From Flavobacterium sp. UBA2787 (GTDB taxonomy: Bacteria; Bacteroidota; Bacteroidia; Flavobacteriales; Flavobacteriaceae), in NCBI GenBank assembly GCA_002352205.1, contig DEHZ01000003.1:1-64000 (forward strand): a stretch of 64,000 nt of DNA, read 5' to 3'. The notes beneath the pieces were generated by a model. That model was not told the origin of the DNA. It did not search any database and was given only the letters and a program-made list of their open reading frames with translations. The position numbers were made by a program, and so were the translations under genes. Below are positions 36,438-46,152 of this stretch, one piece after another. Within the stretch, counting starts at the first letter, position 1. Each line of letters begins with the position of its first letter.

Positions 36438-38054
36438 TTAATTCATCTTGTTTAAACTTATAGTCATTTTTCTTGATGCTTTCGGATGATTTGACAATGG
36501 TTTATGGTTTTCCAATCCAAGAATAGTTACTGTTCCTCCATCATCATGAGCTTCATAATCATGTTTAAAATGTTCTAAGTTTTCCATAACCGAATGATCA
36601 ACTAATTTAGTCTTTTTCAAATTAATAATTACTTGATAGCCTGGCGGAATTTCCTCCAACTTTCTTTTAATTCCTAAATAATTTGAAAAAATGGCCGATT
36701 TATCAATTTCCACATAATACGTATTTCCTTCAAAAGAAACAATTGTTTGGGCTTTAAAAAAGGAAGAAATTGGTATGCCATTCATAACATGAATAATCAT
36801 TTTTAACAACATTCCGAACGCAATTCCCACCAATAAATCTTCAAAAAGTGTCACAATAACTGTGCCTGAAAAGATAATTAATTGCTCTTTTCCTATGTGA
36901 AGCATGTGAAGAAATTCTCTTGGATGAGCCAATTTTATTCCCACTGTAATTAACATCGCGGCTAATGCTGCGTTTGGAATCATCTCTAACAGTGGAGCCG
37001 CTAACAATACAAAAAGAAGAATAAAAACGCCGTGAAAAAAGTTTGCCCATCGTGTTTTGGCTCCATTAGTAACGTTGGATGAACTTCTGGCTACTTCTGA
37101 AATCATAGGTAATCCTCCCAAAAAAGCAGCAAAGGTATTCCCTATTCCAATCGCTATTAAATCCTTATTTGCGTTTGATTTTCTTCTAAAAGGATCTGCC
37201 AAATCAATCGCTTTTACGGTTAACAATGATTCCAATGAACCAACTAAAGCGAACATAATAACATATTTTATAAAAATTCCGGTTTGACTAATTCCTGAAA
37301 AATCAACGTTCCAATGAATGCTCTCTGTTAAGCTTCCAATTTTAACCAAAGCATAAGGCGGTTCTGTGTGAGCAAAATCCATTACTAATTCGGCCGGAAT
37401 AGCAAAAAGTAAAACCACTAGTGGAGCCGGAATCATCTTAATAGTTTTATTTTTAATAAATGGCCAACCTAACATTATTATTAGACTGACTACGCCAATA
37501 AATGTTGCCTTTGTATCCAAATTAACTATGAATTTAGGGATGTTCAATAACAATTCAATCGGATTCATTCCTTTGGCTAACATCGGATTATCATTCAACA
37601 AAACCGGAATTTGTTTGGCAATAATAATGATTCCGATAGCCGCCAACATTCCGTGAATGGTTGAGAGTGGAAAAAAATCGGCTAATTTTCCCAATTTAAA
37701 AATTCCAAAAAGAATTTGTATTAATCCTGCAATAACCATTGCTCCTAATGCTAATTTCCAACCTAAATCAGAATTTCCTTGACCAAATTCGGAAACAGCT
37801 CCGGCAACAATTACAATTAATCCCGCTGCCGGACCTTTGATGGTTAATCGCGAGCCCATGAAAAAACTCACGAGAATTCCACCGATAATTGCTGTGATTA
37901 ATCCCATAATGGGAGGGAAATCTGATGCTTTTGCAATTCCTAAACTCAAAGGTAATGCCAATAAAAAGACGATAAAACCTGAAATAGCATCGGTTTTAAA
38001 ATTTTCTTTTAATCCTGCTAAACCATCAGCAGGAATATATTTTTTTGTTTTCAT
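36438..38054 (-). CDS. SulP-family inorganic anion transporter with STAS domain
   Basis: A 538-residue membrane protein with about 12 hydrophobic segments, the early SulP motif DAISGFIVFLLALPLSLGIAKAS and a C-terminal STAS domain (residues about 430-538: VSFEGNTYYVEIDKSAIFSN, then a VDHSVMENLE segment). SulP carriers move sulfate or bicarbonate; its position 11 bases after dabB, with dabA upstream, points to bicarbonate uptake in symport with an ion such as sodium. This is inference from context; sulfate transport cannot be excluded. Confidence 0.9.
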   Translation of the reverse strand: MKTKKYIPADGLAGLKENFKTDAISGFIVFLLALPLSLGIAKASDFPPIMGLITAIIGGILVSFFMGSRLTIKGPAAGLIVIVAGAVSEFGQGNSDLGWKLALGAMVIAGLIQILFGIFKLGKLADFFPLSTIHGMLAAIGIIIIAKQIPVLLNDNPMLAKGMNPIELLLNIPKFIVNLDTKATFIGVVSLIIMLGWPFIKNKTIKMIPAPLVVLLFAIPAELVMDFAHTEPPYALVKIGSLTESIHWNVDFSGISQTGIFIKYVIMFALVGSLESLLTVKAIDLADPFRRKSNANKDLIAIGIGNTFAAFLGGLPMISEVARSSSNVTNGAKTRWANFFHGVFILLFVLLAAPLLEMIPNAALAAMLITVGIKLAHPREFLHMLHIGKEQLIIFSGTVIVTLFEDLLVGIAFGMLLKMIIHVMNGIPISSFFKAQTIVSFEGNTYYVEIDKSAIFSNYLGIKRKLEEIPPGYQVIINLKKTKLVDHSVMENLEHFKHDYEAHDDGGTVTILGLENHKPLSNHPKASRKMTISLNKMN

Positions 38055-38065
38055 ATGATTTTATA

Positions 38066-39934
38066 TTAAGATGATTGATAAGGTAACTCATGATATGTTT
38101 TTACATGAGGTCCCAAAAATAAACGAGCATAAATTCGGATTCCGGCAATTCCGGAAACTACAAAACTAGAAGCTACAAAAAAGGCTAATACAACTTGATT
38201 ACTCGCAATATGACTAAAAAGTAAATCTTCACCAATAAAGGTTGAAGTGATTGGAAAACCCGTGATACCTAATGTTGCCAACAAAAAGAAAAAAGCGAAT
38301 TTTGGGTGTTCATAAACGTGTCCTAAATATTGACTGATTACGATTCGTTTTTCCATTTTCTTTAATTTCAGCAATGCCAAATAGCCAATTGCACCTGAAA
38401 CAATAATTCCGGCTAGATAAAAAGCAATTTCGTTTACGGTTACATGTTCATTAAAAACGATGGCTAAAGCAATCCAAAAATGATTCATGACAATTAAAAT
38501 CCAACCCAAAAACGGACTTTTACGTTCTGAGAAAGATTTAAAAACAAATACCAAACCTATTCCGGCAAAAATTTCGGGTAAAACGGATGTTAACTCAGTT
38601 GGCAATATCTCTTTGAATTGATAAGAAATTGTTCCCAAAGCAAAAAGCGGTATAAAAAAGAAATAAACTCTTTTGATATTCAAAAAATCCAAAGACTTAC
38701 CTATTATTTTTAAAGGTCGCCACAGAACAAAATTCAAAAATGATTCTAAATTAAATTCTTTCAAAGCAAGAACATACAGTGTATTTTTAATCTTTCTTGG
38801 AAGGAAAAAATTATCTTTTTCAGATTTAGGTTGAAAAGTGTAAAACTGCTCTCTTATCAAATAACTTACTACCGAAGGAGAAACTAACAACTGATACGTT
38901 CGCAAAAAAGCATTCCCGGCAAAATGAATAAGTGCCAACACTTCTAAGCCAAGAGCAATTTCAATAAAAATTATACCAATTTGCGAAATGGAACTATAGG
39001 CAATTTGACTTTTTACAGATGACTGTACTCTAGCCATTAAAGAACTCATAATACTAGTGGTTAATCCCATCAATCCAATTGCAAATCGCATCGACGTTTG
39101 ATGTTCCCAAAAAGGAAACGTTCGCAACATTAAAAACACTCCCAAATGAACTGAAAGTGAGCCATAAAAAATTGCACTAGATGGTGTTGGTCCTTCCATT
39201 GCTCTGGGTAACCATGATGAAAAAGGAATTTGAGCCGATTTTGCGGCTGCTGCACAAGCAAGACATAACGCAATAAAAACACCAATTAAAGAGTGATTTT
39301 GCAAATGTTCATTCACCAATTCATAATTGTTTAGCTTCATAAAAGTGATATTTTCATGAAACAAATGGTGACTTGCCCACATCGTTAACAATAATCCAAC
39401 ATCGCCAATTCTGTATATCGAAAAAACTTTGAAGGCATTTTTAACCGGTAAATAGCGTTCTCTGTAAAACGCAATTAATAGAAAAGATGAAATTCCGATA
39501 ATTTCCCAACCAATGAACAACGTTTCAAAATTACCGGACAGAATAGCTAAATTATATCCAAAAAAGAAGAATAAAACGGTGGTAAAAAAACGTTTATATC
39601 CTTTTTCACGATGGAGATAATAGCGACTGTAAGTGGTTATCATCGATGTGAGCAGAGCACCAACAAACAAATAAACGGCTGTAATTCTATCAAAATAGAA
39701 ATCGATGAAAAACTCGTAATGTGATGTTCTGAAAATCGTCGTTTCCTTGAGATTCAAATCCGGTGAATCATTCCAAATCCAAATTACACTAAATAAAACA
39801 ATGCCTAAAAACTGAATAAAAACAGTACTAAAAGCAATTCCTGAAATTAATTTCTCTTTTTTCTCAGGTAAAAACACACTGATTAAGAAACCTAAAATCG
39901 GGAACAATAAAAAAAACTGAAGTATATTTTCCAT
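38066..39934 (-). CDS. dabB: DabB-type proton-conducting transporter (NADH dehydrogenase subunit 5-like)
   Basis: A 622-residue membrane protein with about 14 hydrophobic segments and the antiporter-like fold of complex I subunit 5/NuoL (GWEIIGISSFLLIAFYRERYLPVKNAFKVF and SAQIPFSSWLPRAMEGPTPSSA). It lacks the long C-terminal amphipathic helix of true NuoL. It is directly downstream of dabA (4-base gap), so it should form the ion-conducting half of the Dab complex, coupling ion flow to CO2 hydration by DabA. Confidence 0.92.
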   Translation of the reverse strand: MENILQFFLLFPILGFLISVFLPEKKEKLISGIAFSTVFIQFLGIVLFSVIWIWNDSPDLNLKETTIFRTSHYEFFIDFYFDRITAVYLFVGALLTSMITTYSRYYLHREKGYKRFFTTVLFFFFGYNLAILSGNFETLFIGWEIIGISSFLLIAFYRERYLPVKNAFKVFSIYRIGDVGLLLTMWASHHLFHENITFMKLNNYELVNEHLQNHSLIGVFIALCLACAAAAKSAQIPFSSWLPRAMEGPTPSSAIFYGSLSVHLGVFLMLRTFPFWEHQTSMRFAIGLMGLTTSIMSSLMARVQSSVKSQIAYSSISQIGIIFIEIALGLEVLALIHFAGNAFLRTYQLLVSPSVVSYLIREQFYTFQPKSEKDNFFLPRKIKNTLYVLALKEFNLESFLNFVLWRPLKIIGKSLDFLNIKRVYFFFIPLFALGTISYQFKEILPTELTSVLPEIFAGIGLVFVFKSFSERKSPFLGWILIVMNHFWIALAIVFNEHVTVNEIAFYLAGIIVSGAIGYLALLKLKKMEKRIVISQYLGHVYEHPKFAFFFLLATLGITGFPITSTFIGEDLLFSHIASNQVVLAFFVASSFVVSGIAGIRIYARLFLGPHVKTYHELPYQSS

Positions 39935-39938
39935 AATC

Positions 39939-42431
39939 TTACGCTGTTTTTAGAATTGAAATGGGTAAATTCTCCTTTGTTTTAACATCAACTTCCAACT
40001 CGTTTTGAATGTGATTTGTTTTTTGAATGGCTTGATAAATAACAAAATCTTCATTTTCAAATACAAAAAGTTGTTTCGTTTCCGGATGAACTACGACAAG
40101 TTTTACCCATTCATTTTTGAACCATTCAAAAGTTGATGGATTTTTGGTAATTGCATTTTTTACAATTTCCGGAAAATGCTCTGCTACTACTAGCAATCGG
40201 ATAGGATCATGAACTTCAATCATCTGACTGGGTAATCCGGGACGAAGATCACCATCAATTCCATTGGCCACACCAATTAAACCCATGACATTATGTGGCA
40301 ATTTTGAACCGGCACCTAACTTTTGATTGTCAACCCTGGAAAAATAATATTCCAAATTTATTCCGCCGGCAACTGGAGCTACTTGTCCTAAAATAACCGC
40401 AAGAAAATCACCTGAAGGATCAATTTGATAATTATAAGAATTCAAAAACGACCGTCTGTCTAAAAACAATTGTTTAGACAAACTTCTTCTTCCAACAACA
40501 CTCATCGCGTTCGTAGCATGATTCAATTCCGGTCGAGGTTCAAACAATGATAGAGATCTTCTTTTTACATTTTTGTGCACCTTTTCAAGTGAATCAAAAG
40601 AATTAATAGTATCAAATCTTCTTGAACGTTCTTTCGCATTATTCTGAAGTGCTTTTGAAAAGATTTCTTGATTTTGAAGATGTAACTTTAGATTCAATTC
40701 ACTTAAACTATCTTCATCATAAAATTGAATTTCATCTCTGGTTGTATCGTGTAGAGCGGGCAGAAATTGAGTTTCCAAAGGAATTTCTATTCCTCGTTCT
40801 TTCAACATTTCCCTAACTTTTAGATGATTGGCGGCAAAACAAGCAACTTTAGCATTCACAGAACTTGGCCTTCCGCAACAAGCACCGCAATCATATCCGG
40901 CATAATGTGTGTTATTCACACTGGTAGCACCGTGTCCGACAACGTAAACAAGTGACGAAAAATTCTTGATGAGACCAATACTTTTTAATAAACCTTCTAC
41001 CCTATTCGTCATTTCTTCAATGGTAAAACCGACTTGTAAATCACTTTCTCTATCATTAAGATTTTGATTTTCGATATGCAGTTTCGCTTTTTTATGCAAA
41101 TGTTTAAATGAAGAAGTTGTAGCCGGAGACATAGATGGCCTAAAAATGTTTAAGAACAATTTAAAAGCCGAAGTAAATCCGAGCGTCTGACTAATTACCC
41201 AACCAAAAAGCAACGAATGAGAATGCTTGTGATAATGAAAATCTTTCACATGCTTTTTCTTTCTCTGTTCTTCTTTAATAAGGAATTTTGGTGCAACCGG
41301 AGCAGGACATAATTTGGTATGAAATTTTCCATTTACCGGTTGGTAATAAAATTCAAAGTTGAAAAAAGCTGCTGTTCCGAATGTTTCTGCTTTAGCATCT
41401 TGGTGTTCAATATGTCTTCTAAAAGAACATTCACGATCATCCATACAAAACAATCCTTGAAAACTCGGAGCAGAATTGACAGAAACTTGTTCTGTTTCTT
41501 TCACGCTTGCTAACACCTGATCATAAAAGCTCCACTCAAACGCTTTTTGCCAAAGTGAAAGAACCTCAAACAATTCGTTGTATTTTATAGGTTCAAAAAG
41601 TTTATATTCATGAGAACGAACTTTTAAACCGAGTGGCGACCAATTACTATTGAATTTTTTGTCTAAAACATCAATTTCGAGCAATAATTCAAACTTAACC
41701 AACTCTTCAAAAGTGATTGGTCTTGTATCTAAAAGCGAACTGGGATTTGTTTCGATAGTGGCAATCATCCCACTCCATCCGGGATGAGCGAATTGTTGAT
41801 CAAATAAATAGTATTCATAAAGTTCTTGCTTTCCAACCACAATTTCGAGTAATTCTGTAATGGATGCATTTTTAAAAAGCAATTCCTTTACTCTTGTTGA
41901 AGAAAACAAACTTTGAGAAGTATTTTGTTCCAAAGCTTTAATTGCAGCTAAAAAACCAGTAGCCTTTTCAGGAAAAGTCCATAGTGCAATGCCTTGATCT
42001 AAATAGCTACACAACACCCGAAATAGCAAACTATGAGTTGATTTTTCTAGATTGATAGCGTATTCTTTCTTCCAATTGGCACGTAAATTTCCTATTCTGG
42101 CTTTAACCGATTCATCATAGTTTTGATTGAGTAATTTATCTTTCCAAACAGAAATATTCTCCTTTCCTTTTTCTTTTTCAATCACCCAATTGAGTACGGA
42201 TTCATTAATTTCAGTTTTTTTGAATCGGTTCCTGAAATCTTCTAAAGGTAAATAGGTTTTATAGCCAAAAATGGTGGTTGCTTTGGCTAATGCTTCATGA
42301 AATTTTTTATGTTGAAAAGCATGTAAAGTATTGTGATGAACAAAGTCTTTCAACGGATTTTGTGCCGGTAAATAATGAGTTAGACGATGAAGAACAGCAT
42401 GTTCATCAAAGCCATCGATAGTTGTTTTCAC
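39939..42431 (-). CDS. dabA: DabA, energy-coupled inorganic-carbon uptake subunit (UPF0753/DUF2309)
   Basis: An 830-residue cytoplasmic protein that, with DabB, works as a one-way carbonic anhydrase and captures CO2 as bicarbonate. Zinc ligands known from the family are intact: Cys329 and Asp331 in CMDDRECSFRRH, His500 in VVGHGATSVNNTHY and Cys515 in DCGACCGRP, with the characteristic His-to-Cys spacing of 15. Length is normal (about 800-850). The dabA-dabB-sulP genes have gaps of 4 and 11 bases on one strand, so they form an operon. An AT-only hairpin (42466-42489) lies before dabA. Confidence 0.95.
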   Translation of the reverse strand: MKTTIDGFDEHAVLHRLTHYLPAQNPLKDFVHHNTLHAFQHKKFHEALAKATTIFGYKTYLPLEDFRNRFKKTEINESVLNWVIEKEKGKENISVWKDKLLNQNYDESVKARIGNLRANWKKEYAINLEKSTHSLLFRVLCSYLDQGIALWTFPEKATGFLAAIKALEQNTSQSLFSSTRVKELLFKNASITELLEIVVGKQELYEYYLFDQQFAHPGWSGMIATIETNPSSLLDTRPITFEELVKFELLLEIDVLDKKFNSNWSPLGLKVRSHEYKLFEPIKYNELFEVLSLWQKAFEWSFYDQVLASVKETEQVSVNSAPSFQGLFCMDDRECSFRRHIEHQDAKAETFGTAAFFNFEFYYQPVNGKFHTKLCPAPVAPKFLIKEEQRKKKHVKDFHYHKHSHSLLFGWVISQTLGFTSAFKLFLNIFRPSMSPATTSSFKHLHKKAKLHIENQNLNDRESDLQVGFTIEEMTNRVEGLLKSIGLIKNFSSLVYVVGHGATSVNNTHYAGYDCGACCGRPSSVNAKVACFAANHLKVREMLKERGIEIPLETQFLPALHDTTRDEIQFYDEDSLSELNLKLHLQNQEIFSKALQNNAKERSRRFDTINSFDSLEKVHKNVKRRSLSLFEPRPELNHATNAMSVVGRRSLSKQLFLDRRSFLNSYNYQIDPSGDFLAVILGQVAPVAGGINLEYYFSRVDNQKLGAGSKLPHNVMGLIGVANGIDGDLRPGLPSQMIEVHDPIRLLVVAEHFPEIVKNAITKNPSTFEWFKNEWVKLVVVHPETKQLFVFENEDFVIYQAIQKTNHIQNELEVDVKTKENLPISILKTA

Positions 42432-42507
42432 TAATTAATGAAGTTGAATTAATACATAAGTTATTGATTTTCAATAAAAAATTGAAATCTTAAAAACTAA
42501 TATTGTA

Positions 42508-42897
42508 TTAAGACAAATGTATTTTCCAATTGCAGTATAAGTCGTAAAGAGGTAATTTATCTACATTTATTTTAGTGAGAAATTGACAGAAAAACTGTCT
42601 TTCAATAAAAACAAACGTAAATAAATTGGATTTTGGAAATGTAAAATCTAAATGAACTTCATCAATTTCAGATTCCGCAGTTTTTGCTTGGTTAACAACA
42701 GTAAATACTGTTGTTTGAGCCGCATGAATATCACATTCGGAATGATTGTTTGAAGAATGTTTTTGAGAGGTTACGTGATTCTGAGCTAAATCAGCCAATA
42801 GTAATCCTCTGATAGATCCTGTATATAGCACAACAAAGACCAGAAGGAAAGAAAATAATCCTTTGTTTTTTTCTAAAACTGATTTTATTGTTCTCAC
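42508..42897 (-). CDS. Small exported His/Cys-containing hypothetical protein
   Basis: A 129-residue protein with one N-terminal hydrophobic segment (LFSFLLVFVVLYTGSIRGLLLA) and a short His/Cys-rich stretch (HVTSQKHSSNNHSECDIH), then LDFTFPKSNLFTFVF and an ending PLYDLYCNWKIHLS. I know no family. It sits between the HMA gene (95 bases away, beyond a terminator) and dabA (77 bases away), so it might belong to the metal group or be separate. Its PLYxLY ending resembles that of the small protein at 45682. Confidence 0.6.
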   Translation of the reverse strand: MRTIKSVLEKNKGLFSFLLVFVVLYTGSIRGLLLADLAQNHVTSQKHSSNNHSECDIHAAQTTVFTVVNQAKTAESEIDEVHLDFTFPKSNLFTFVFIERQFFCQFLTKINVDKLPLYDLYCNWKIHLS

Positions 42898-42959
42898 ATT
42901 ATTTACCTAAAACGATGTAAAATTAGATTAATTTTCGATTTAAAATGAATTTAAATAAA

Positions 42960-42988
42960 AAAGTTCCGATATCGTTATCGGAACTTTT
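42960..42988. terminator. Intrinsic terminator after the HMA gene
   Basis: AAAGTTCCGATA and TATCGGAACTTTT form a 10-12 bp stem around 42961-42986, followed on the minus strand by T-rich sequence. It ends the minus-strand metal gene group. Confidence 0.85.
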
Positions 42989-42991
42989 AAT

Positions 42992-43336
42992 TTATTGCTT
43001 TCTTTCAAACTTACAACAGCCGTGCAAATTATTGTAAGCTTCATCTGTTGCTTTTATTTTTTCTGTATCGTGACCAACTTTTGCAACTGCTTCATGAACT
43101 TGATCTATCGTTGTTTTATTTTCATCCAAAACTAAATGCAAATCTTGATGATCAATGTGCCAAACGGCAGACTTTACACCTTTTACAGACAAGGCAGCTT
43201 TTTCGATACGTTTTTTACACATATCACAATTACCATTTACTTCGATGTCATATTTCGCATTTTTGTTCTTCTTTTCTTGAGCTTGAACTGAAATTCCCAT
43301 TAAAGAAATCATCAGTACTAAAATTAACTTTTTCAT
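42992..43336 (-). CDS. Exported heavy-metal-associated (HMA) domain protein
   Basis: A 114-residue protein with a signal peptide (MKKLILVLMISLMGISVQA) and one HMA metal-binding domain with the CxxC site (Cys37 and Cys40 in GNCDMCKKRIEKAA), ending with a CCKF motif. HMA domains bind copper(I) or other soft metals. It lies 48 bases after the TonB receptor gene on the same strand, suggesting that both handle the same metal, probably copper. The terminator at 42960-42988 follows. Confidence 0.9.
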   Translation of the reverse strand: MKKLILVLMISLMGISVQAQEKKNKNAKYDIEVNGNCDMCKKRIEKAALSVKGVKSAVWHIDHQDLHLVLDENKTTIDQVHEAVAKVGHDTEKIKATDEAYNNLHGCCKFERKQ

Positions 43337-43384
43337 TTTATTATTGTTTTTTGTTATTGATTTTGATTTTTTTAATTGTATTTG

Positions 43385-45619
43385 TTACTGAATTTTAAAA
43401 CGTAAACCTGTGTAAAACATTGCTCCAAAAACCGGAGCATACACCATTGAACTATCAAAATATGAGCCAAAAGGATCATTACTTCCTAAAATCGCATTTT
43501 CTTGTTGATAATTTCCAAGGTTTTCTGCACCAAGATAAATTTCAAATGTTTTCGAAAATGTTCTGGTAATTTGAGCATTCATCACCGAAAACGGATTAGT
43601 AAACTCCTGCAAACGATATTCTTCAGGATTAGATTGTGTTCTTGGCAAACGTTGCTTCCCTAACCAATTGTAAGTGAAATCAAATTTCCATTGTTGTCCT
43701 TTTTCCTTGACGTGCGTTTCATAAGCGATGTTTGTAAAAAAACGATGTTTAGCTTGCAAAGGTCTTTCTACTAAACCAATTGTATAATCAGTTTGCACAT
43801 CATAATATTTGTAGGCTGTTCTTACATTGAAATGAGTTGAAATTTCATAACTCAAATCCACTTGTAAACTATTAGCAAATGATTTTCCGTCAAGGTTATA
43901 AAAAAGTACTTCTTGCGGACTAAAATCAACATCTACAATGGCTTGATTTTGAAAATCGGTTCGGTAAAAATCAACCGAAAATTCGGCTTCTTTTCCAAAT
44001 ACTTTGAATCCTTGTAAATAACTCACACCATAATTCCAAGCAATTTCAGCATCCAAACCATAAATTTCTCCGCCTGTATCTAAAATTTGAAATTGACGTG
44101 ATGAAGCAAAAAGTTGTTGATTTTCTGCAAAAATATTTGCACTTCTTTTTCCTCTTCCGGCAGAAATTCTGAAAGTGGTTTTTTCAAAAGGTTTGTATCG
44201 TAAATGTGCTCTTGGCGTCACAAAAACTCCTAAACGATTGTGGTAATCAATTCGACCGCCCAAAACATAACTCAAATCGTCATCATTGCAATACGTATAT
44301 TCAAAAAACGCACCAACCGAATTGTCAATTCTACTGAAATCGGAGACATTCACCACTTCATCAAACTGATCGTAAGTAAAATTTAAACCGGTTGCAATTT
44401 TGTGTAACGTATTGCTTATAATCGAATTATAAATCAAATTAGAATAAAAACTTCGTTGCGTAATATCATATTGATTTAAACCGAAATATGAATTTTGTTT
44501 ATGGTAATTAAACGCATTTTGAAACCCAAAACTTCGCCACGGAACTTCGGTTGAAACCCGACCTATTTTTGATGAAATATCTAATTTTTCTGTATTGATT
44601 TCTGAACCCCAGAAATTAGTTGTTCCTCTATCTCTATCCGGATCAAAATCAACTTGACCTGTTTGTTTTTCATCATTCATATATCGAAAGTTGATGAAAC
44701 TCACCCAGCCATTCTCGGCATCGGTATATTGCCAACGGTTTATCATATTAATTTGTTGACCGATTGGGTTATCTAAAAAACTATCGTCGTTCATATCGTT
44801 TTTAGAAACTCTCGCATTTCCGTGAAGGAACAAACTGGTTGCCCATTTATCGTTCAGTTTTTTATTAAAATGTGTATTCAATTCAAATCGCGAATCGGTT
44901 GAACCATATGCATTCAAAAAGAACGGAATATCATCTTGCGGTTTAATCATTTCGTAATTAATCTGACCCGAAATACTTTCAAATCCATTAACCACGGAAC
45001 CTGCTCCTTTGGTAATTTGAATGCTTTCCACCCAAGTACCGGGCACAAAGGAGAGTCCATACGCTTGAGAAGCACCCCGAATAGCCGGAATATTTTCTTC
45101 TGTCATCAAAATGTATGGACTTGTTAATCCCAACATTCTAATTTGACGACTTCCGGAAACTGCATCCGAAAAATTGACATCTATTGATGGATTGGTTTCA
45201 AAACTTTCGGATAAATTACAACAAGCAGCTTTGAGCAATTCTTTACTTGTCATCGTTTGAACATTGGCAGCAGCCATATAATTCTTTTGAAGAGACTTTC
45301 TGACTTTTGTCAACGTAACTTCGTCAAGGGTGTTATCAAATTCTAAGTTTTGAGTAATTGATTTGGGTTCTGTAATCGTTAAAGTAACAGTTTGAAAACC
45401 TACGTAACTAATTACCAAAAACGTGTTTTCGGCAGTAAAAGGAATCGAAAAGTTTCCTTTATCGTCTGAAACAGCACCAATTTGTGTGTTTTGCCAATAA
45501 ATATTTGCTCCCGGAAGAGGCTGATTATCATCAAAAGTAATTTTCCCGGTTACATTTTCTTGCGAAAAAAGTAAAGTGGAAAACAATAAAAATAATGAAA
45601 TTATAAGTTGTTTTTTCAT
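43385..45619 (-). CDS. TonB-dependent receptor, probable metal uptake
   Basis: A 744-residue outer-membrane receptor with a signal peptide (MKKQLIISLFLLFSTLLFS), an N-terminal carboxypeptidase-regulatory-like Ig domain (ITFDDNQPLPGANIYWQNTQ), a plug starting near residue 110 with the unusual LLKAACCNLSESFETN motif, and a 22-stranded barrel that ends YTGLRFKIQ. The Cys pair in the plug and the neighbours (HMA protein and Cys-rich HYC protein) suggest transport of copper or a copper complex. Substrate is inference. Confidence 0.9.
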   Translation of the reverse strand: MKKQLIISLFLLFSTLLFSQENVTGKITFDDNQPLPGANIYWQNTQIGAVSDDKGNFSIPFTAENTFLVISYVGFQTVTLTITEPKSITQNLEFDNTLDEVTLTKVRKSLQKNYMAAANVQTMTSKELLKAACCNLSESFETNPSIDVNFSDAVSGSRQIRMLGLTSPYILMTEENIPAIRGASQAYGLSFVPGTWVESIQITKGAGSVVNGFESISGQINYEMIKPQDDIPFFLNAYGSTDSRFELNTHFNKKLNDKWATSLFLHGNARVSKNDMNDDSFLDNPIGQQINMINRWQYTDAENGWVSFINFRYMNDEKQTGQVDFDPDRDRGTTNFWGSEINTEKLDISSKIGRVSTEVPWRSFGFQNAFNYHKQNSYFGLNQYDITQRSFYSNLIYNSIISNTLHKIATGLNFTYDQFDEVVNVSDFSRIDNSVGAFFEYTYCNDDDLSYVLGGRIDYHNRLGVFVTPRAHLRYKPFEKTTFRISAGRGKRSANIFAENQQLFASSRQFQILDTGGEIYGLDAEIAWNYGVSYLQGFKVFGKEAEFSVDFYRTDFQNQAIVDVDFSPQEVLFYNLDGKSFANSLQVDLSYEISTHFNVRTAYKYYDVQTDYTIGLVERPLQAKHRFFTNIAYETHVKEKGQQWKFDFTYNWLGKQRLPRTQSNPEEYRLQEFTNPFSVMNAQITRTFSKTFEIYLGAENLGNYQQENAILGSNDPFGSYFDSSMVYAPVFGAMFYTGLRFKIQ

Positions 45620-45681
45620 TAAAAATGATTTTAAATTAAACGTAATTTTTTCACAAAAGTGAAATCTAGTTTAAATTAAAA

Positions 45682-46098
45682 TCAGGCGTAAAAAACAAAT
45701 TGGGAATACAATTGATAGAGTGGCGGAGCATTCGCATCACAATAATAATCAAACAATTGCTCGTTGATTAACTCTACTTTATTGGTATAAAAAGAAAATT
45801 CAACAGTTGGTAAAACCGAAACATAATCGAAGTCAAACTGCAGCTGCTTAATCACAACCTCATCAAAATCGGCTTGAATTGTTTCATCAGAACAACAACC
45901 GTCGTGATTTTCTAACGAAGTTGCACAACACGATTTTTCTTCCGGATGAACATCCATTACACATGGTTCGTCTGTAGTAAAAACGGAGGAAACGGAGGCA
46001 ATCGTATCACCACAATAATGCACATTAAAAGCCAATCCGCTGGAAGAAATCAGCAGATAAAAAGCCATAATAATACTCGTGCACTTTTTGAAGTTCAT
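45682..46098 (-). CDS. HYC_CC_PP-type small exported Cys-rich protein
   Basis: A 138-residue exported protein with a signal peptide (MNFKKCTSIIMAFYLLISSSGLAF), the VHYCGD motif, a Cys cluster (EKSCCATSLENHDGCC) and an ending NAPPLYQLYSQFVFYA. This pattern matches the Bacteroidota family named after its HYC, CC and PP motifs, often found next to TonB receptors and HMA proteins; probably a periplasmic metal-binding accessory. It is the first gene of the minus-strand metal group. Its -7 box ends only 4 nt before the ATG. Confidence 0.82.
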   Translation of the reverse strand: MNFKKCTSIIMAFYLLISSSGLAFNVHYCGDTIASVSSVFTTDEPCVMDVHPEEKSCCATSLENHDGCCSDETIQADFDEVVIKQLQFDFDYVSVLPTVEFSFYTNKVELINEQLFDYYCDANAPPLYQLYSQFVFYA

Positions 46099-46102
46099 AC
46101 TG

Positions 46103-46135
46103 CAAAGGTACTTTTTTTTGATTACTAGCTTCCAA
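46103..46135 (-). promoter_or_regulatory. Promoter of the metal group with the -7 box next to the start codon
   Basis: On the minus strand TACCTTTG (46103-46110) is an exact -7 element, and TTG (46133-46135) lies 22 nt upstream. Only 4 nt separate the box from the ATG at 46098, so transcription probably begins at or near the start codon. Confidence 0.6.
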
Positions 46136-46152
46136 AAAATCTGTTAATTGAA

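Noticed and set aside
42466-42489. Hairpin before dabA as a terminator
   Set aside because: The stem is only 7 AT pairs (TTTCAAT/ATTGAAA) and is too weak to call with confidence.
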